The notes under the pieces are model-generated. The model was not told where the DNA came from, searched no databases, and saw only the letters and a program-made list of their open reading frames with translations. Shown in pieces: positions 14,995 to 22,062 of a stretch of 22,062 nucleotides of DNA. The translations under genes were made by a program, and so were the position numbers. The DNA is from Candidatus Kapaibacterium sp. (GTDB taxonomy: Bacteria; Bacteroidota; Ignavibacteria; Kapaibacteriales; UBA961), in NCBI GenBank assembly GCA_023259575.1, contig JALRHN010000012.1, positions 1 through 22,062 on the forward strand. The letters are read 5' to 3'. How positions within the stretch are numbered: position 1 is the first letter of the stretch; every line of letters starts with the position of its first letter.

Positions 14995-16599
14995 TTATTT
15001 ATGTATTAATATCGCCTTTTTGAATTGTAAATCAGCATATAAAAGTGAAATTGTTTTAAGCCCAGCAGCAATATTATTCATATCAACTTGAATTGAATTT
15101 TGATGAGGAAGTATTTCTAGAGATTGCTCTAATTTTCCATCAGCGGAATATATATGTACAGTAGACTGTTTTTGTAATGGTTTATGAAACTGAATAGTTA
15201 ATAAGGATGATTGACTATCAAAATAGGTGGTAAAATATTCATCAGTATCAGAATCTTGTATAGACAAAGCTGTACAAAATCCACCTGTTCCAACTAATTT
15301 TGACATTTCTCCGCATAGATATTCATAATTAGTTTTATCATTACCGATTAAGGTTGCTTTAAGTAAATCAATGTCTTCTTCGGGATCTTTTAATAGATTA
15401 ACAAATTTTTGAGTTCCATTATCATAGTCCATCAATTTATATTCTTTATTTCTCATAGTTTTTCCATCTCCGGCAACAGGAGTTAGCTTAAAAACTTCAG
15501 AAAAAACCCAATCTCTAATAACAGAATCTTGATCATAAATAATAGGAATTAAGCTTTTGGAATCTACTGGTTTAGATTGCAGAATATTTTGTTTCCAATT
15601 AGTATACCCCATAAGCTCTATAATTGTAGCAAATAAATCATGAGTATTAACTAATGCATTTGAATGTCTACCAGGATTTTTGACAGATGGTCCAGATATA
15701 ATAAAAGGAACAGAAATACCTTCTTGGCTAATACCGCCTTTTGCTCCACCTTTCACTTGTGATACCCTAGTATCACTTCCATTATCACCAATAAATATAA
15801 TATCTGTGCTATCCATTATATTATGAGCTTCTAGAGTATCAAAAAGTCTTCCGATTTCTCTGTCTAAAGCCTCTGACATTGCTTTAAAATATGGGACAAC
15901 ACTTGTAGCAGTATCAGAGGGAATTCCTTTTAACTCTGTATAAGAATGAAGATTACTTGGTGGTAGATGGAAAGGATAATGTGGAGCATTATAAGCTAGC
16001 CATAAAAAGAATGGTTTGTTTTCTGGAACACTTTTAACCCAATCGATAGCATTATTAGTTATTTCTGTAGTTGCATATGTATTACAAACTGCAGACTTAC
16101 CATCTTTAATTTTATTCCAAGAATAAAAACTAGGAAGTTGTCCGGCAAAATTACCCTCATAATGGTCATAACCTAAAGTTAAAGGAAGAATATAATTGGT
16201 TTGAGGCATTGCTGTATGAAGATGCCATTTTCCAATATTAGCTTTTGCTATACCATTAGGTTTAAAGATTTGTAGCATACGTGGAATTGTCATTTCTGCT
16301 GTGTCTAATACCCGAGAGCCTTGGCCTCCGATGGCATCTCCTACACCAGTTCTAAAGCTATATCTACCTGTTAATATCCCTGCCCTAGTTGGAGAACATA
16401 ATGGATTAGACCATGCTTTATTGAATACTATTCCCTTTGATAAAAGGCGTCTAACATTGGGTAATTTTACTGTATCTCGGTGATTTTCGATAAATCCGCA
16501 GTATTCGCTGCTCAAATCATCTGCGATGATCAAAACAACATTTCTTTGAGCAATGATACAGGTATAAGAACACAATAAACACAGTAGGAATAGTTTCAT
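14995..16599 (-). CDS. Secreted type I sulfatase with a degenerate T9SS-like tail
   Basis: This 534 aa formylglycine-dependent sulfatase hydrolyses sulfate esters. After a signal peptide (1-17), the metal pair Asp27-Asp28 (IADD) is followed by the sulfatase signature CSPTRAGILTG, where Cys68 is the residue converted to formylglycine. Further active-site matches are Lys124 and His126 (IGKWHLH), His207 (APH), Asp272-Asn273 (GDNG) and a downstream KGG lysine. The domain ends near residue 440. The last 70 or so residues resemble a T9SS type A domain (VHIYSADG, then a closing strand pair) but lack the PNP box and the usual GTY strand, so surface sorting is uncertain. It follows the YHYH gene by 15 bases. 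No formylglycine-generating enzyme is in the window. The substrate is unknown. Confidence 0.92.
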   Translation of the reverse strand: MKLFLLCLLCSYTCIIAQRNVVLIIADDLSSEYCGFIENHRDTVKLPNVRRLLSKGIVFNKAWSNPLCSPTRAGILTGRYSFRTGVGDAIGGQGSRVLDTAEMTIPRMLQIFKPNGIAKANIGKWHLHTAMPQTNYILPLTLGYDHYEGNFAGQLPSFYSWNKIKDGKSAVCNTYATTEITNNAIDWVKSVPENKPFFLWLAYNAPHYPFHLPPSNLHSYTELKGIPSDTATSVVPYFKAMSEALDREIGRLFDTLEAHNIMDSTDIIFIGDNGSDTRVSQVKGGAKGGISQEGISVPFIISGPSVKNPGRHSNALVNTHDLFATIIELMGYTNWKQNILQSKPVDSKSLIPIIYDQDSVIRDWVFSEVFKLTPVAGDGKTMRNKEYKLMDYDNGTQKFVNLLKDPEEDIDLLKATLIGNDKTNYEYLCGEMSKLVGTGGFCTALSIQDSDTDEYFTTYFDSQSSLLTIQFHKPLQKQSTVHIYSADGKLEQSLEILPHQNSIQVDMNNIAAGLKTISLLYADLQFKKAILIHK

Positions 16600-16614
16600 A
16601 TATTTTTATTATTG

Positions 16615-17961
16615 TTAATGAATGATATTGATGAGTTGTGTAAAACTAGATTTTCCTTTTCCAATAGTAAGGATATACGTTCCTGAATATATCATTGATA
16701 TATCTGCATAAGCAATAGAACTTCCTTGTTTTAAGGTTGATTCATGAACTATAATGCCTTTCATATCTGTAAGAATAATCGGTAGATTTTCTTGTATAAG
16801 TTGTCCAGCTTGTATAATCAATAAATCATATGTAGGATTTGGGAAAACATTCATAGCAAGTGGATATTGTTCATTAATATCTGTTGCAGAAGTATACACT
16901 GTAGTTGGTTCACTTATTGATTGAACTTTTTGTGTATTTCTTATTCCATAGAAGGTTGGCCCTACAGCATAGGGATAAGCAGAATTCCAGTTTTCATCTA
17001 CTGTACAGAAATACGCATAAATACCTTCTGGATATTCAGGTGTTTTGCAAAATCTTCCATTATGTTCATCTAAATAGTCGGATTCATTTGGATGGCTAAC
17101 AAATTCATAGTCTTCACGAAAATAACCTATAGGATATGTAGCATTAACAGGAGGACCATCTACTACATCTTTTCCATCTGCATAATGAGTTCTTTCTGTT
17201 ATGGCTCTTAATTGAAAGCCAGATTTCATTCTAACAATATCCCCGGTACCATCTGAATTTTTAAAGGCATAGGCACCATAGATTGGAAATCCATCATAAG
17301 CAAAGCCCAATAATGGAGAATGTGCAGCGGGATTTATAGCATATAATCCATCTGCATCATATAGATTACAAACATCATAAATATTTTTTCTATCTAATTT
17401 AAATGCTGAAGGATTTTGATGATGATGATAATTCCCCATTGCAGGATGTCCTTTGGAACAATCAAAACCAATACGTTCTGCAACTACTGCATCTCTATTC
17501 CATACATTATCTCCCATACCTTGTAAGGGTCCACCGCGAAGTCTACCTTGGGAATAGCTCCAAGATACACCATCTCTATAATCAAATAATGCAACTCCAT
17601 TTATAAAAAGTCCAATATTTCCGCCAGTTGTAGCTGAAGGTGTCCCAGTATTTTTTTGAGGAATTAAGGGAAATTTAAATATTCCATTTTGGCTTTGTGC
17701 TTGTGAAGGATTACCATCTTGAAATGGACCTGTTGGATAGGTAGGAATTCCATTTGTAGAAATATAAACGGATGTATTCGAAAACTGAACTTTCTGAACA
17801 TTTGCAAGAATATTATTACTGATTGCAGTAGAATTACCTTTCATATAATACATACCCATCTGAGTAGTATTTTGCAACCAATTATGAATTATTGGATTAG
17901 TTTGTGCATGAATTGTAAGTGAACTCATGAGTACTATACTGAAGATTATAATATCTTTCAT
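16615..17961 (-). CDS. YHYH-domain protein with T9SS type A sorting domain (short paralog)
   Basis: This 448 aa surface or secreted protein has a signal peptide (1-19), a YHYH domain and a T9SS tail. The YHYH core contains CSKGHP (168-173) followed by NYHHHQNP (177-184), a cluster of Cys and His that could bind a metal. Further His lie at 214 (AAHSP) and 259 (RTHYADG). The tail starts with FPNP (373-376), and the GTYI strand at 427-430 is a clear type A sorting signal. By my hand count, residues 51-290 are about 80% identical to the neighbouring 815 aa protein, so the two are a tandem duplicate. Here the YHYH part joins the tail directly after EPTTVYT, without BACON domains. The function of YHYH domains is not established; a metal-binding role is inference from the residues and from the MbnP/MbnH neighbours. 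Confidence 0.88.
   Translation of the reverse strand: MKDIIIFSIVLMSSLTIHAQTNPIIHNWLQNTTQMGMYYMKGNSTAISNNILANVQKVQFSNTSVYISTNGIPTYPTGPFQDGNPSQAQSQNGIFKFPLIPQKNTGTPSATTGGNIGLFINGVALFDYRDGVSWSYSQGRLRGGPLQGMGDNVWNRDAVVAERIGFDCSKGHPAMGNYHHHQNPSAFKLDRKNIYDVCNLYDADGLYAINPAAHSPLLGFAYDGFPIYGAYAFKNSDGTGDIVRMKSGFQLRAITERTHYADGKDVVDGPPVNATYPIGYFREDYEFVSHPNESDYLDEHNGRFCKTPEYPEGIYAYFCTVDENWNSAYPYAVGPTFYGIRNTQKVQSISEPTTVYTSATDINEQYPLAMNVFPNPTYDLLIIQAGQLIQENLPIILTDMKGIIVHESTLKQGSSIAYADISMIYSGTYILTIGKGKSSFTQLINIIH
16912..17904 (-). repeat. Tandem paralogous segment, copy 2 (YHYH region)
   Basis: This covers residues about 20-350 of the short YHYH protein. It corresponds residue for residue to 19370-20359, with one single-residue indel near position 293. 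About 80% of residues are identical by hand count over 51-290. Confidence 0.85.
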
Positions 17962-17968
17962 TGTAAAT

Positions 17969-20416
17969 CTATTCTAAGTCTTTTTGAATAATTATTTTTT
18001 TTGTTTGAATACTATTATCATTAATCATTTTTATAAAATATGTTCCTGAATATAATGTTTGAACATCTATAAAAGCGATTGTGCTGCCTTGTAATACTTT
18101 GGTTTTGGAAACAATATTGCCTTTAATATCATAAAGTTCTATCTGTATGTCTTTTTTAACTAATCCTATTGCTTGAATTATCAACAGTTCATTTGCAGGA
18201 TTAGGAAAAACTGATGCAAATATCTCGTTACTTGATTCTTCTTCAATTGAAGAAACAATCATAGTATCAGCTTGTATTACATATACTTTAGTATCATTAA
18301 CACCTTTTCCAGAAACAGTTACATATGCATTTCTTTTTTTACTTTCTTTATTCATTTCTGCATTTAATATGATGATATCATTCCCATTACCAGTATTCTT
18401 GTTTACTGTTAACCATGAATCACTAGTTTGTACAGCCCAAGTAGTATTAGCAGATATTCCAAACCCTTTAGAATTAGAAGCTGCAGCTGGTAAATAAATT
18501 GTATCGGCAGAGACAGTTAATGTTGAGAGAACAGTATCCTTTTGAATGATTGTTACTGGATAATCTGGCAAACCCAATGATGATAATATTACTTTTCCAA
18601 AACGCACTTTTTTACTGTTATTTACAGATGCTTGTACGAGAATTTCGCCATTATTTGAACCTTTATTGCTATTAATACTTAACCAAGATTGGTCTACTTT
18701 TGCATTCCATTCAACATTAGATGTAATAGTTATTTTCCCAGTACTGTTATCAGAAGCAAATAAGTATACAGTATCTGGAGAAGCCTTTATGCTTGGTTTA
18801 ATGATTACAGTATCTGATTGATTTATAGTCACTACTTTTTGGGCTAATAATCCACATTCAACAGTTACTTTAGCAGTTCTAGGGGCATTTCCTTTATTTT
18901 CTTCTGCAATCAAGATAATAGTTCCATTGCCATTCCCTTGTACAGGATTTACGATAAGCCAAGGTTGATCGCTAGAAGCTGTCCACTGAGCATCGCTTTG
19001 AACATTGAAAGACACATAATCATTATAAGCGGCAGGTAATGAAATCAAAGAAAGTGATACATTTAATTGTACAGACGTATCTTTTTGTGTAACGGTAATT
19101 AATTGATCGGCCAAACCAGGCGAGCTAACTTTTACAGAAGCATTTCTTGGGGTTTTAGACATGTTTTCTGAAGCAATCAATGTTATAATTGCATTTCCAT
19201 TACCGCTTGTTTTGTTTAAGCTTAACCACGTTTGATTGCTGGAAATTGTCCAATTGACATTTGAACTTATAGAAAACGATAAATAATTAGATGCAGCCGA
19301 TGGTAATGATAAAGTATTTGGACTTACACTTAATGTATTTGCCGAGGGAGTGTACACAGTTGTAGGTTCTGTTACAGATGTAACTTTAGCTGCTGATTTT
19401 ATACCATAAAACGTTGGGCCAACAATATAAGGATAGGCTGAATTCCAGTTATCATCTACGGTACTGAAATATGCATATATACCATTAGGATATTCTGGTG
19501 TAACACAAAATCTTCCATTGTGGCTATCTAAAAAATCAGATTCTGTATGAGAAATATATTCATAATCTTCTCTAAAATATCCAAGAGGATAAGTGGTAGA
19601 TACTGGTGGGCCATCTATTACATTTGTACCATCTGCATAATGCGTTCTTTCGGTGATTGTTCTTAATTGATAACTAGATTTTATTCTTACTATTCCACCT
19701 GTTCCATCGGAATTTTTATAACCATATGCTCCATAAATAGGAAAACCATCATAAGCATATCCAATTAAAGGAGAGTGTATAGCTGGATTAATTGAATATA
19801 AACCATCTGAATCATATAAAGAACATACTGAAGAGATAACTTTCTTATCTAATTTAAAAGCCGATGGATTTTGATGATGATGATAATTTCCCATTGCAGG
19901 ATGTCCTTTTGCACAATCAAAACCAAGTCGTTCTGCAACTACAGCATCCCTATTCCATACATTATCTCCCATACCGCCAAGAGGGCCACCCTGCAATTTA
20001 TTCATTGAGAATTTCCATGAAACTCCATCTCGATAATCAAAAAGGGCTACTCCATTTATAAAAATTCCAATATTACCTCCTGTTGTTGCTGTTGGAGTAC
20101 CCATATTTTGTTGAGGATTTAATGGAAATTTAAAAATTGCATTCTGATTTTGTGCTTGAGATGGATTTCCATCTAAAAAAGGTCCAGTAGGATAGCTTGG
20201 TATTCCTTTTGTTGAAATATATACTGAATTAGCAGAATATTGAACTACTTGTACATTGGCAGTAATATTATTGGAAATTGCAGTAGAATTTCCATTCATA
20301 TAATATGATCCTAATGTTGTTGTATTTTGCAACCAATTACAAATAATAGGATTTGTTTGTGCAGATATATCAATGGTTAATAATAGCACAATAAAAAAGT
20401 ATACAAGTCTATTCAT
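17969..20416 (-). CDS. YHYH-domain protein with four BACON domains and T9SS type A tail (long paralog)
   Basis: This 815 aa surface protein has four parts. Residues 1-19 are a signal peptide. The YHYH domain (about 20-350) has CAKGHP (168-173) and NYHHHQNP (177-184). Four tandem BACON-type beta-sandwich domains follow at about 361-446, 449-535, 541-627 and 631-717; each has a W-x-x-S..W(L) core, a G-x-G turn and an ending close to QKD or QxD. A T9SS type A domain closes the protein (about 733-815), with FPNP at 737-740 and SGTYFIK near 790-796. BACON domains in known Bacteroidota proteins usually act as spacers or carbohydrate- or mucin-related modules, so here they may hold the YHYH head away from the outer membrane. 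The gene lies seven bases upstream of its short paralog and 17 bases after the di-haem protein gene. Its biochemical role is unknown; metal binding is inferred. Confidence 0.9.
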   Translation of the reverse strand: MNRLVYFFIVLLLTIDISAQTNPIICNWLQNTTTLGSYYMNGNSTAISNNITANVQVVQYSANSVYISTKGIPSYPTGPFLDGNPSQAQNQNAIFKFPLNPQQNMGTPTATTGGNIGIFINGVALFDYRDGVSWKFSMNKLQGGPLGGMGDNVWNRDAVVAERLGFDCAKGHPAMGNYHHHQNPSAFKLDKKVISSVCSLYDSDGLYSINPAIHSPLIGYAYDGFPIYGAYGYKNSDGTGGIVRIKSSYQLRTITERTHYADGTNVIDGPPVSTTYPLGYFREDYEYISHTESDFLDSHNGRFCVTPEYPNGIYAYFSTVDDNWNSAYPYIVGPTFYGIKSAAKVTSVTEPTTVYTPSANTLSVSPNTLSLPSAASNYLSFSISSNVNWTISSNQTWLSLNKTSGNGNAIITLIASENMSKTPRNASVKVSSPGLADQLITVTQKDTSVQLNVSLSLISLPAAYNDYVSFNVQSDAQWTASSDQPWLIVNPVQGNGNGTIILIAEENKGNAPRTAKVTVECGLLAQKVVTINQSDTVIIKPSIKASPDTVYLFASDNSTGKITITSNVEWNAKVDQSWLSINSNKGSNNGEILVQASVNNSKKVRFGKVILSSLGLPDYPVTIIQKDTVLSTLTVSADTIYLPAAASNSKGFGISANTTWAVQTSDSWLTVNKNTGNGNDIIILNAEMNKESKKRNAYVTVSGKGVNDTKVYVIQADTMIVSSIEEESSNEIFASVFPNPANELLIIQAIGLVKKDIQIELYDIKGNIVSKTKVLQGSTIAFIDVQTLYSGTYFIKMINDNSIQTKKIIIQKDLE
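18266..19336 (-). repeat. Four tandem BACON-domain coding units
   Basis: Four units of about 88-92 codons lie within the long YHYH gene. They share the pattern of a leading L-P-A strand, SNVxW, SxxxWL, a G-x-G loop, then R-x-A-x-V and a terminal QKD or QxD. They are diverged at the DNA level, so this is old rather than recent amplification. Confidence 0.8.
19370..20359 (-). repeat. Tandem paralogous segment, copy 1 (YHYH region)
   Basis: This covers residues about 20-349 of the long YHYH protein and is the counterpart of 16912-17904. The stretch encoding the YHHH motif is especially similar in DNA, with a shared GATGATGATGATAATT run on the + strand. Confidence 0.85.
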
Positions 20417-20433
20417 ATGAACACTTTATAATT

Positions 20434-21435
20434 TTATTTTAAATAAGAAAATTGTTTGTTAAACACAAAAGATGAATCATTTAAGGTAAATAAAAATGAA
20501 ATTAATTCAACTTTTTGCTCGGAATTTAATTTAATTGGTTTTTTTAATTCTTTTGGAAGATATAATGAATAATCAATACCTGAAGTATAATGTTGAATTA
20601 CCTTTGATAGTGTTTTAAATCTGCCATCGTGCATATAGGGAAATGAATATCTCAAATTTCTTAAAGTTGGTATTTTAAAATACCCAGAATCTGAACTCTG
20701 TAAAGAAATTGATACTCTTCCATAATCAAGTAATGTACTATCTATAGGCAAACCATTATGTGAAAAAGAATACGTGCTAAATAATGGCTCTGTATGGCAA
20801 GAATTGCAGTTTTGCAAAAACACCTCATATCCTTTTTGTTCTTTTTCTGTAAATGATGTTAAACCTTTTTTTACACTGTCATATTTTGAATTTGCAGAGA
20901 TAAACGTTAATTCAAATTGTGATAATGCTTTTAATAAATGCTCCGTTTTTATAGAGCTATCATTAAAAGCAGAAAAGAAATAATGTCTATAATTACTATT
21001 ATTTCTTAACCTTGACATAACATTTTCTAATGAATTATCCATTTCATTTGGATGTGTTATTGGCGCTATTGCTTGCATATCAAGATGATTAATAGCACCA
21101 TCCCACATAAATAGTTTTTGCCAAGCAAGATTCATTAATGCAGGAGCATTTCTTTTTCCTATTCTGTCATAAATACCATGGCTTAAGTCATGGTCCACAT
21201 GGGCAAATGCATTGTATTGTGAGTGACATGAAGCGCAAGAAATACTACTATCTGCAGATAAGATCGGATCGTAAAACAATCTTCTACCTAATTGTATTAT
21301 TTCTTTTTTTAATGGATTTTGAGAAAAATTATAAACTGGTTTTGGAAAATAATCAGGATAAGTAAATTCACTAGATTCAAAAGAAATCAATAGTATGGCA
21401 ATGCAGAAAAAACAAAAAAGAAATATATATTTCAT
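20434..21435 (-). CDS. Di-haem cytochrome c peroxidase family protein, MbnH/MauG-like
   Basis: This 333 aa exported protein has two c-type haem sites, CASCH (67-71) and CNSCH (210-214), in the two-domain layout of bacterial cytochrome c peroxidases and MauG. A hydrophobic N-terminus (1-18) is a signal peptide or anchor. Conserved family stretches are GRRLFYDP (50-57), RNAPALMN (95-102), Trp111 in FMWDG (the position of the bridging Trp between haems), ITHPNEM (126-132) and PYMHDGRFKTL (266-276). Its start overlaps the MbnP-family stop by four bases (ATGA). That coupling, more than the sequence itself, favours MbnH: in the known pair, MbnH oxidises a Trp of MbnP to kynurenine, creating a copper site. 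An ordinary peroxidase remains possible, because the sixth ligand of the second haem cannot be settled by eye. Confidence 0.88.
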   Translation of the reverse strand: MKYIFLFCFFCIAILLISFESSEFTYPDYFPKPVYNFSQNPLKKEIIQLGRRLFYDPILSADSSISCASCHSQYNAFAHVDHDLSHGIYDRIGKRNAPALMNLAWQKLFMWDGAINHLDMQAIAPITHPNEMDNSLENVMSRLRNNSNYRHYFFSAFNDSSIKTEHLLKALSQFELTFISANSKYDSVKKGLTSFTEKEQKGYEVFLQNCNSCHTEPLFSTYSFSHNGLPIDSTLLDYGRVSISLQSSDSGYFKIPTLRNLRYSFPYMHDGRFKTLSKVIQHYTSGIDYSLYLPKELKKPIKLNSEQKVELISFLFTLNDSSFVFNKQFSYLK

Positions 21436-22062
21436 TGTAGGATTGAAAACATTGTAGACATACTTTCTGACATTTCTTTTGCTTTTTTTCCAGGCGACAT
21501 GATCTGATATTCTTTACTTAATTGCACTTTATCTAATATGTTCTGTACATTCATGTGAATCTCAATATTTTGAGATCTTTTTATTGCAAATGATATGTTT
21601 TGTGCTGTTTGATAAGGTGCTTGATAACCACCTATATGAAACTGAAATAGATTATTCCTTCCTGGACACTTAGGAGTAATTCCTTCAATTTTCATATTAA
21701 TATATCCGCTATTCCAAGCCCAATACATGCCATTCAATGGGTCTAGATCTCCATCCATAATTCCACTTATATTCGTTACACTATCTATTCCAAGAAGAAA
21801 AGAGATAGAGTCGGCATAAAAAGACGGTGGAATTGGAAATGACAAAGCAGTTGTATTGGCATTTTCAATATCTATCAGATAATATCTATCAAAATGTAGA
21901 ATAGTATCTTTTGAATATAAAGTGAATTTTCCCAAATAAAACTTGCATTCTTTAAAAGTTACTTGTTCTCCTAGCACTGAATCTATAACCGGATGATCAA
22001 TTTGTATTATATGTCCATAATACATTGGCTTTATGTTGATAGTAAATGCTTGAGAATATAAT
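21432..22062 (-). CDS. MbnP-family copper-associated protein (5' end outside the window)
   Basis: The frame stays open through the right edge. The first ATG (22023-22025) is internal, because the codons before it read LYSQAFTINIKP, the end of a signal peptide (cleavage after SQA) plus the first mature strand. Counting from that internal Met, MbnP-type features are the early CKFYLGKFTL strand (27-36), FLLGIDS (76-82), GDLDPLNGMYWAWNSGY (92-108) and FHIGGY (129-134). Trp102 and Trp104 in YWAWNSGY are conserved in type and are candidates for conversion to kynurenine by the adjacent di-haem enzyme. Known MbnP proteins are periplasmic and bind copper after that modification. The stop overlaps the next start by four bases. 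It is the first visible gene of the leftward run, and its promoter lies outside the window. Confidence 0.85.
   Translation of the reverse strand, partial: LYSQAFTINIKPMYYGHIIQIDHPVIDSVLGEQVTFKECKFYLGKFTLYSKDTILHFDRYYLIDIENANTTALSFPIPPSFYADSISFLLGIDSVTNISGIMDGDLDPLNGMYWAWNSGYINMKIEGITPKCPGRNNLFQFHIGGYQAPYQTAQNISFAIKRSQNIEIHMNVQNILDKVQLSKEYQIMSPGKKAKEMSESMSTMFSILQ

Noticed and set aside
17403..17606. Asp/Asn/Gln-rich + strand frames opposite the YHYH genes (also 19864-20061)
   Set aside because: They are mirror images of the His-rich YHHH coding stretch, which explains both their composition and their appearance in both paralogs.
16615..22062. A methanobactin biosynthesis operon
   Set aside because: Only MbnP- and MbnH-like genes are present. 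No precursor peptide, MbnB or MbnC gene is visible, although the region right of 22062 is unseen.
1..22062. Mobile element, integrase, phage or CRISPR content
   Set aside because: No transposase-, integrase- or Cas-like product, terminal inverted repeats or spaced repeat array was found. The single tRNA has no flanking duplication of its 3' end.

Overview
The window is AT-rich DNA that reads as a member of the Bacteroidota. Four signs support this. C-terminal type IX secretion (T9SS) type A sorting domains are present, with a PNP box and a final GTY-type strand. BACON domains occur. The tRNA promoter has the form TTTG-N20-TATTTTTG, which fits the Bacteroidota sigma factor. Most starts lack a Shine-Dalgarno sequence. 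The class is not decidable from sequence alone; a Chitinophagales-like environmental lineage is a guess. I see no insertion sequences, integrases, CRISPR arrays, rRNA or phage genes.

Left part (1-5.4 kb): two + strand envelope genes (a predicted barrel protein and a lipoprotein with an LEA14/WHy-like look) converge on a leftward run. In transcription order that run is a GNAT acetyltransferase, an SDR oxidoreductase, a secreted S10 serine carboxypeptidase and Sua5/TsaC. The last two are coupled through a TGATG overlap. A tRNA-Asn(GTT) with a near-ideal promoter and a strong hairpin terminator follows.

Middle part (5.4-12.1 kb): a VOC-fold protein converges on a small secreted protein of unknown function. 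Next come a TPR-coupled class III adenylate cyclase with all catalytic residues, an isopenicillin N synthase-like 2-oxoglutarate/Fe(II) oxygenase, a YgiD-type extradiol dioxygenase with an N-terminal extension, and an APC-family amino acid permease. The oxygenase gene appears to be terminated by a hairpin lying inside the coding sequence of the convergent dioxygenase gene.

Right part (12.06 kb to the right edge): eight leftward genes with gaps of 29 bases or less, or overlaps, probably one transcript starting outside the window. In order they encode an MbnP-family protein (5' end cut by the window edge), an MbnH/MauG-like di-haem protein, a large YHYH protein with four BACON domains and a T9SS tail, a shorter YHYH paralog with a T9SS tail, a sulfatase, a small secreted protein, gamma-glutamyltransferase and a small barrel-like protein. 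In the known MbnP/MbnH pair the di-haem enzyme oxidises a tryptophan of MbnP to kynurenine, which creates a copper site. Finding that pair next to two His-rich, surface-sorted YHYH proteins is the most interesting feature here. It suggests an extracytoplasmic metal-handling system, probably for copper, without methanobactin genes. The roles of the YHYH proteins and of the downstream enzymes are inference.
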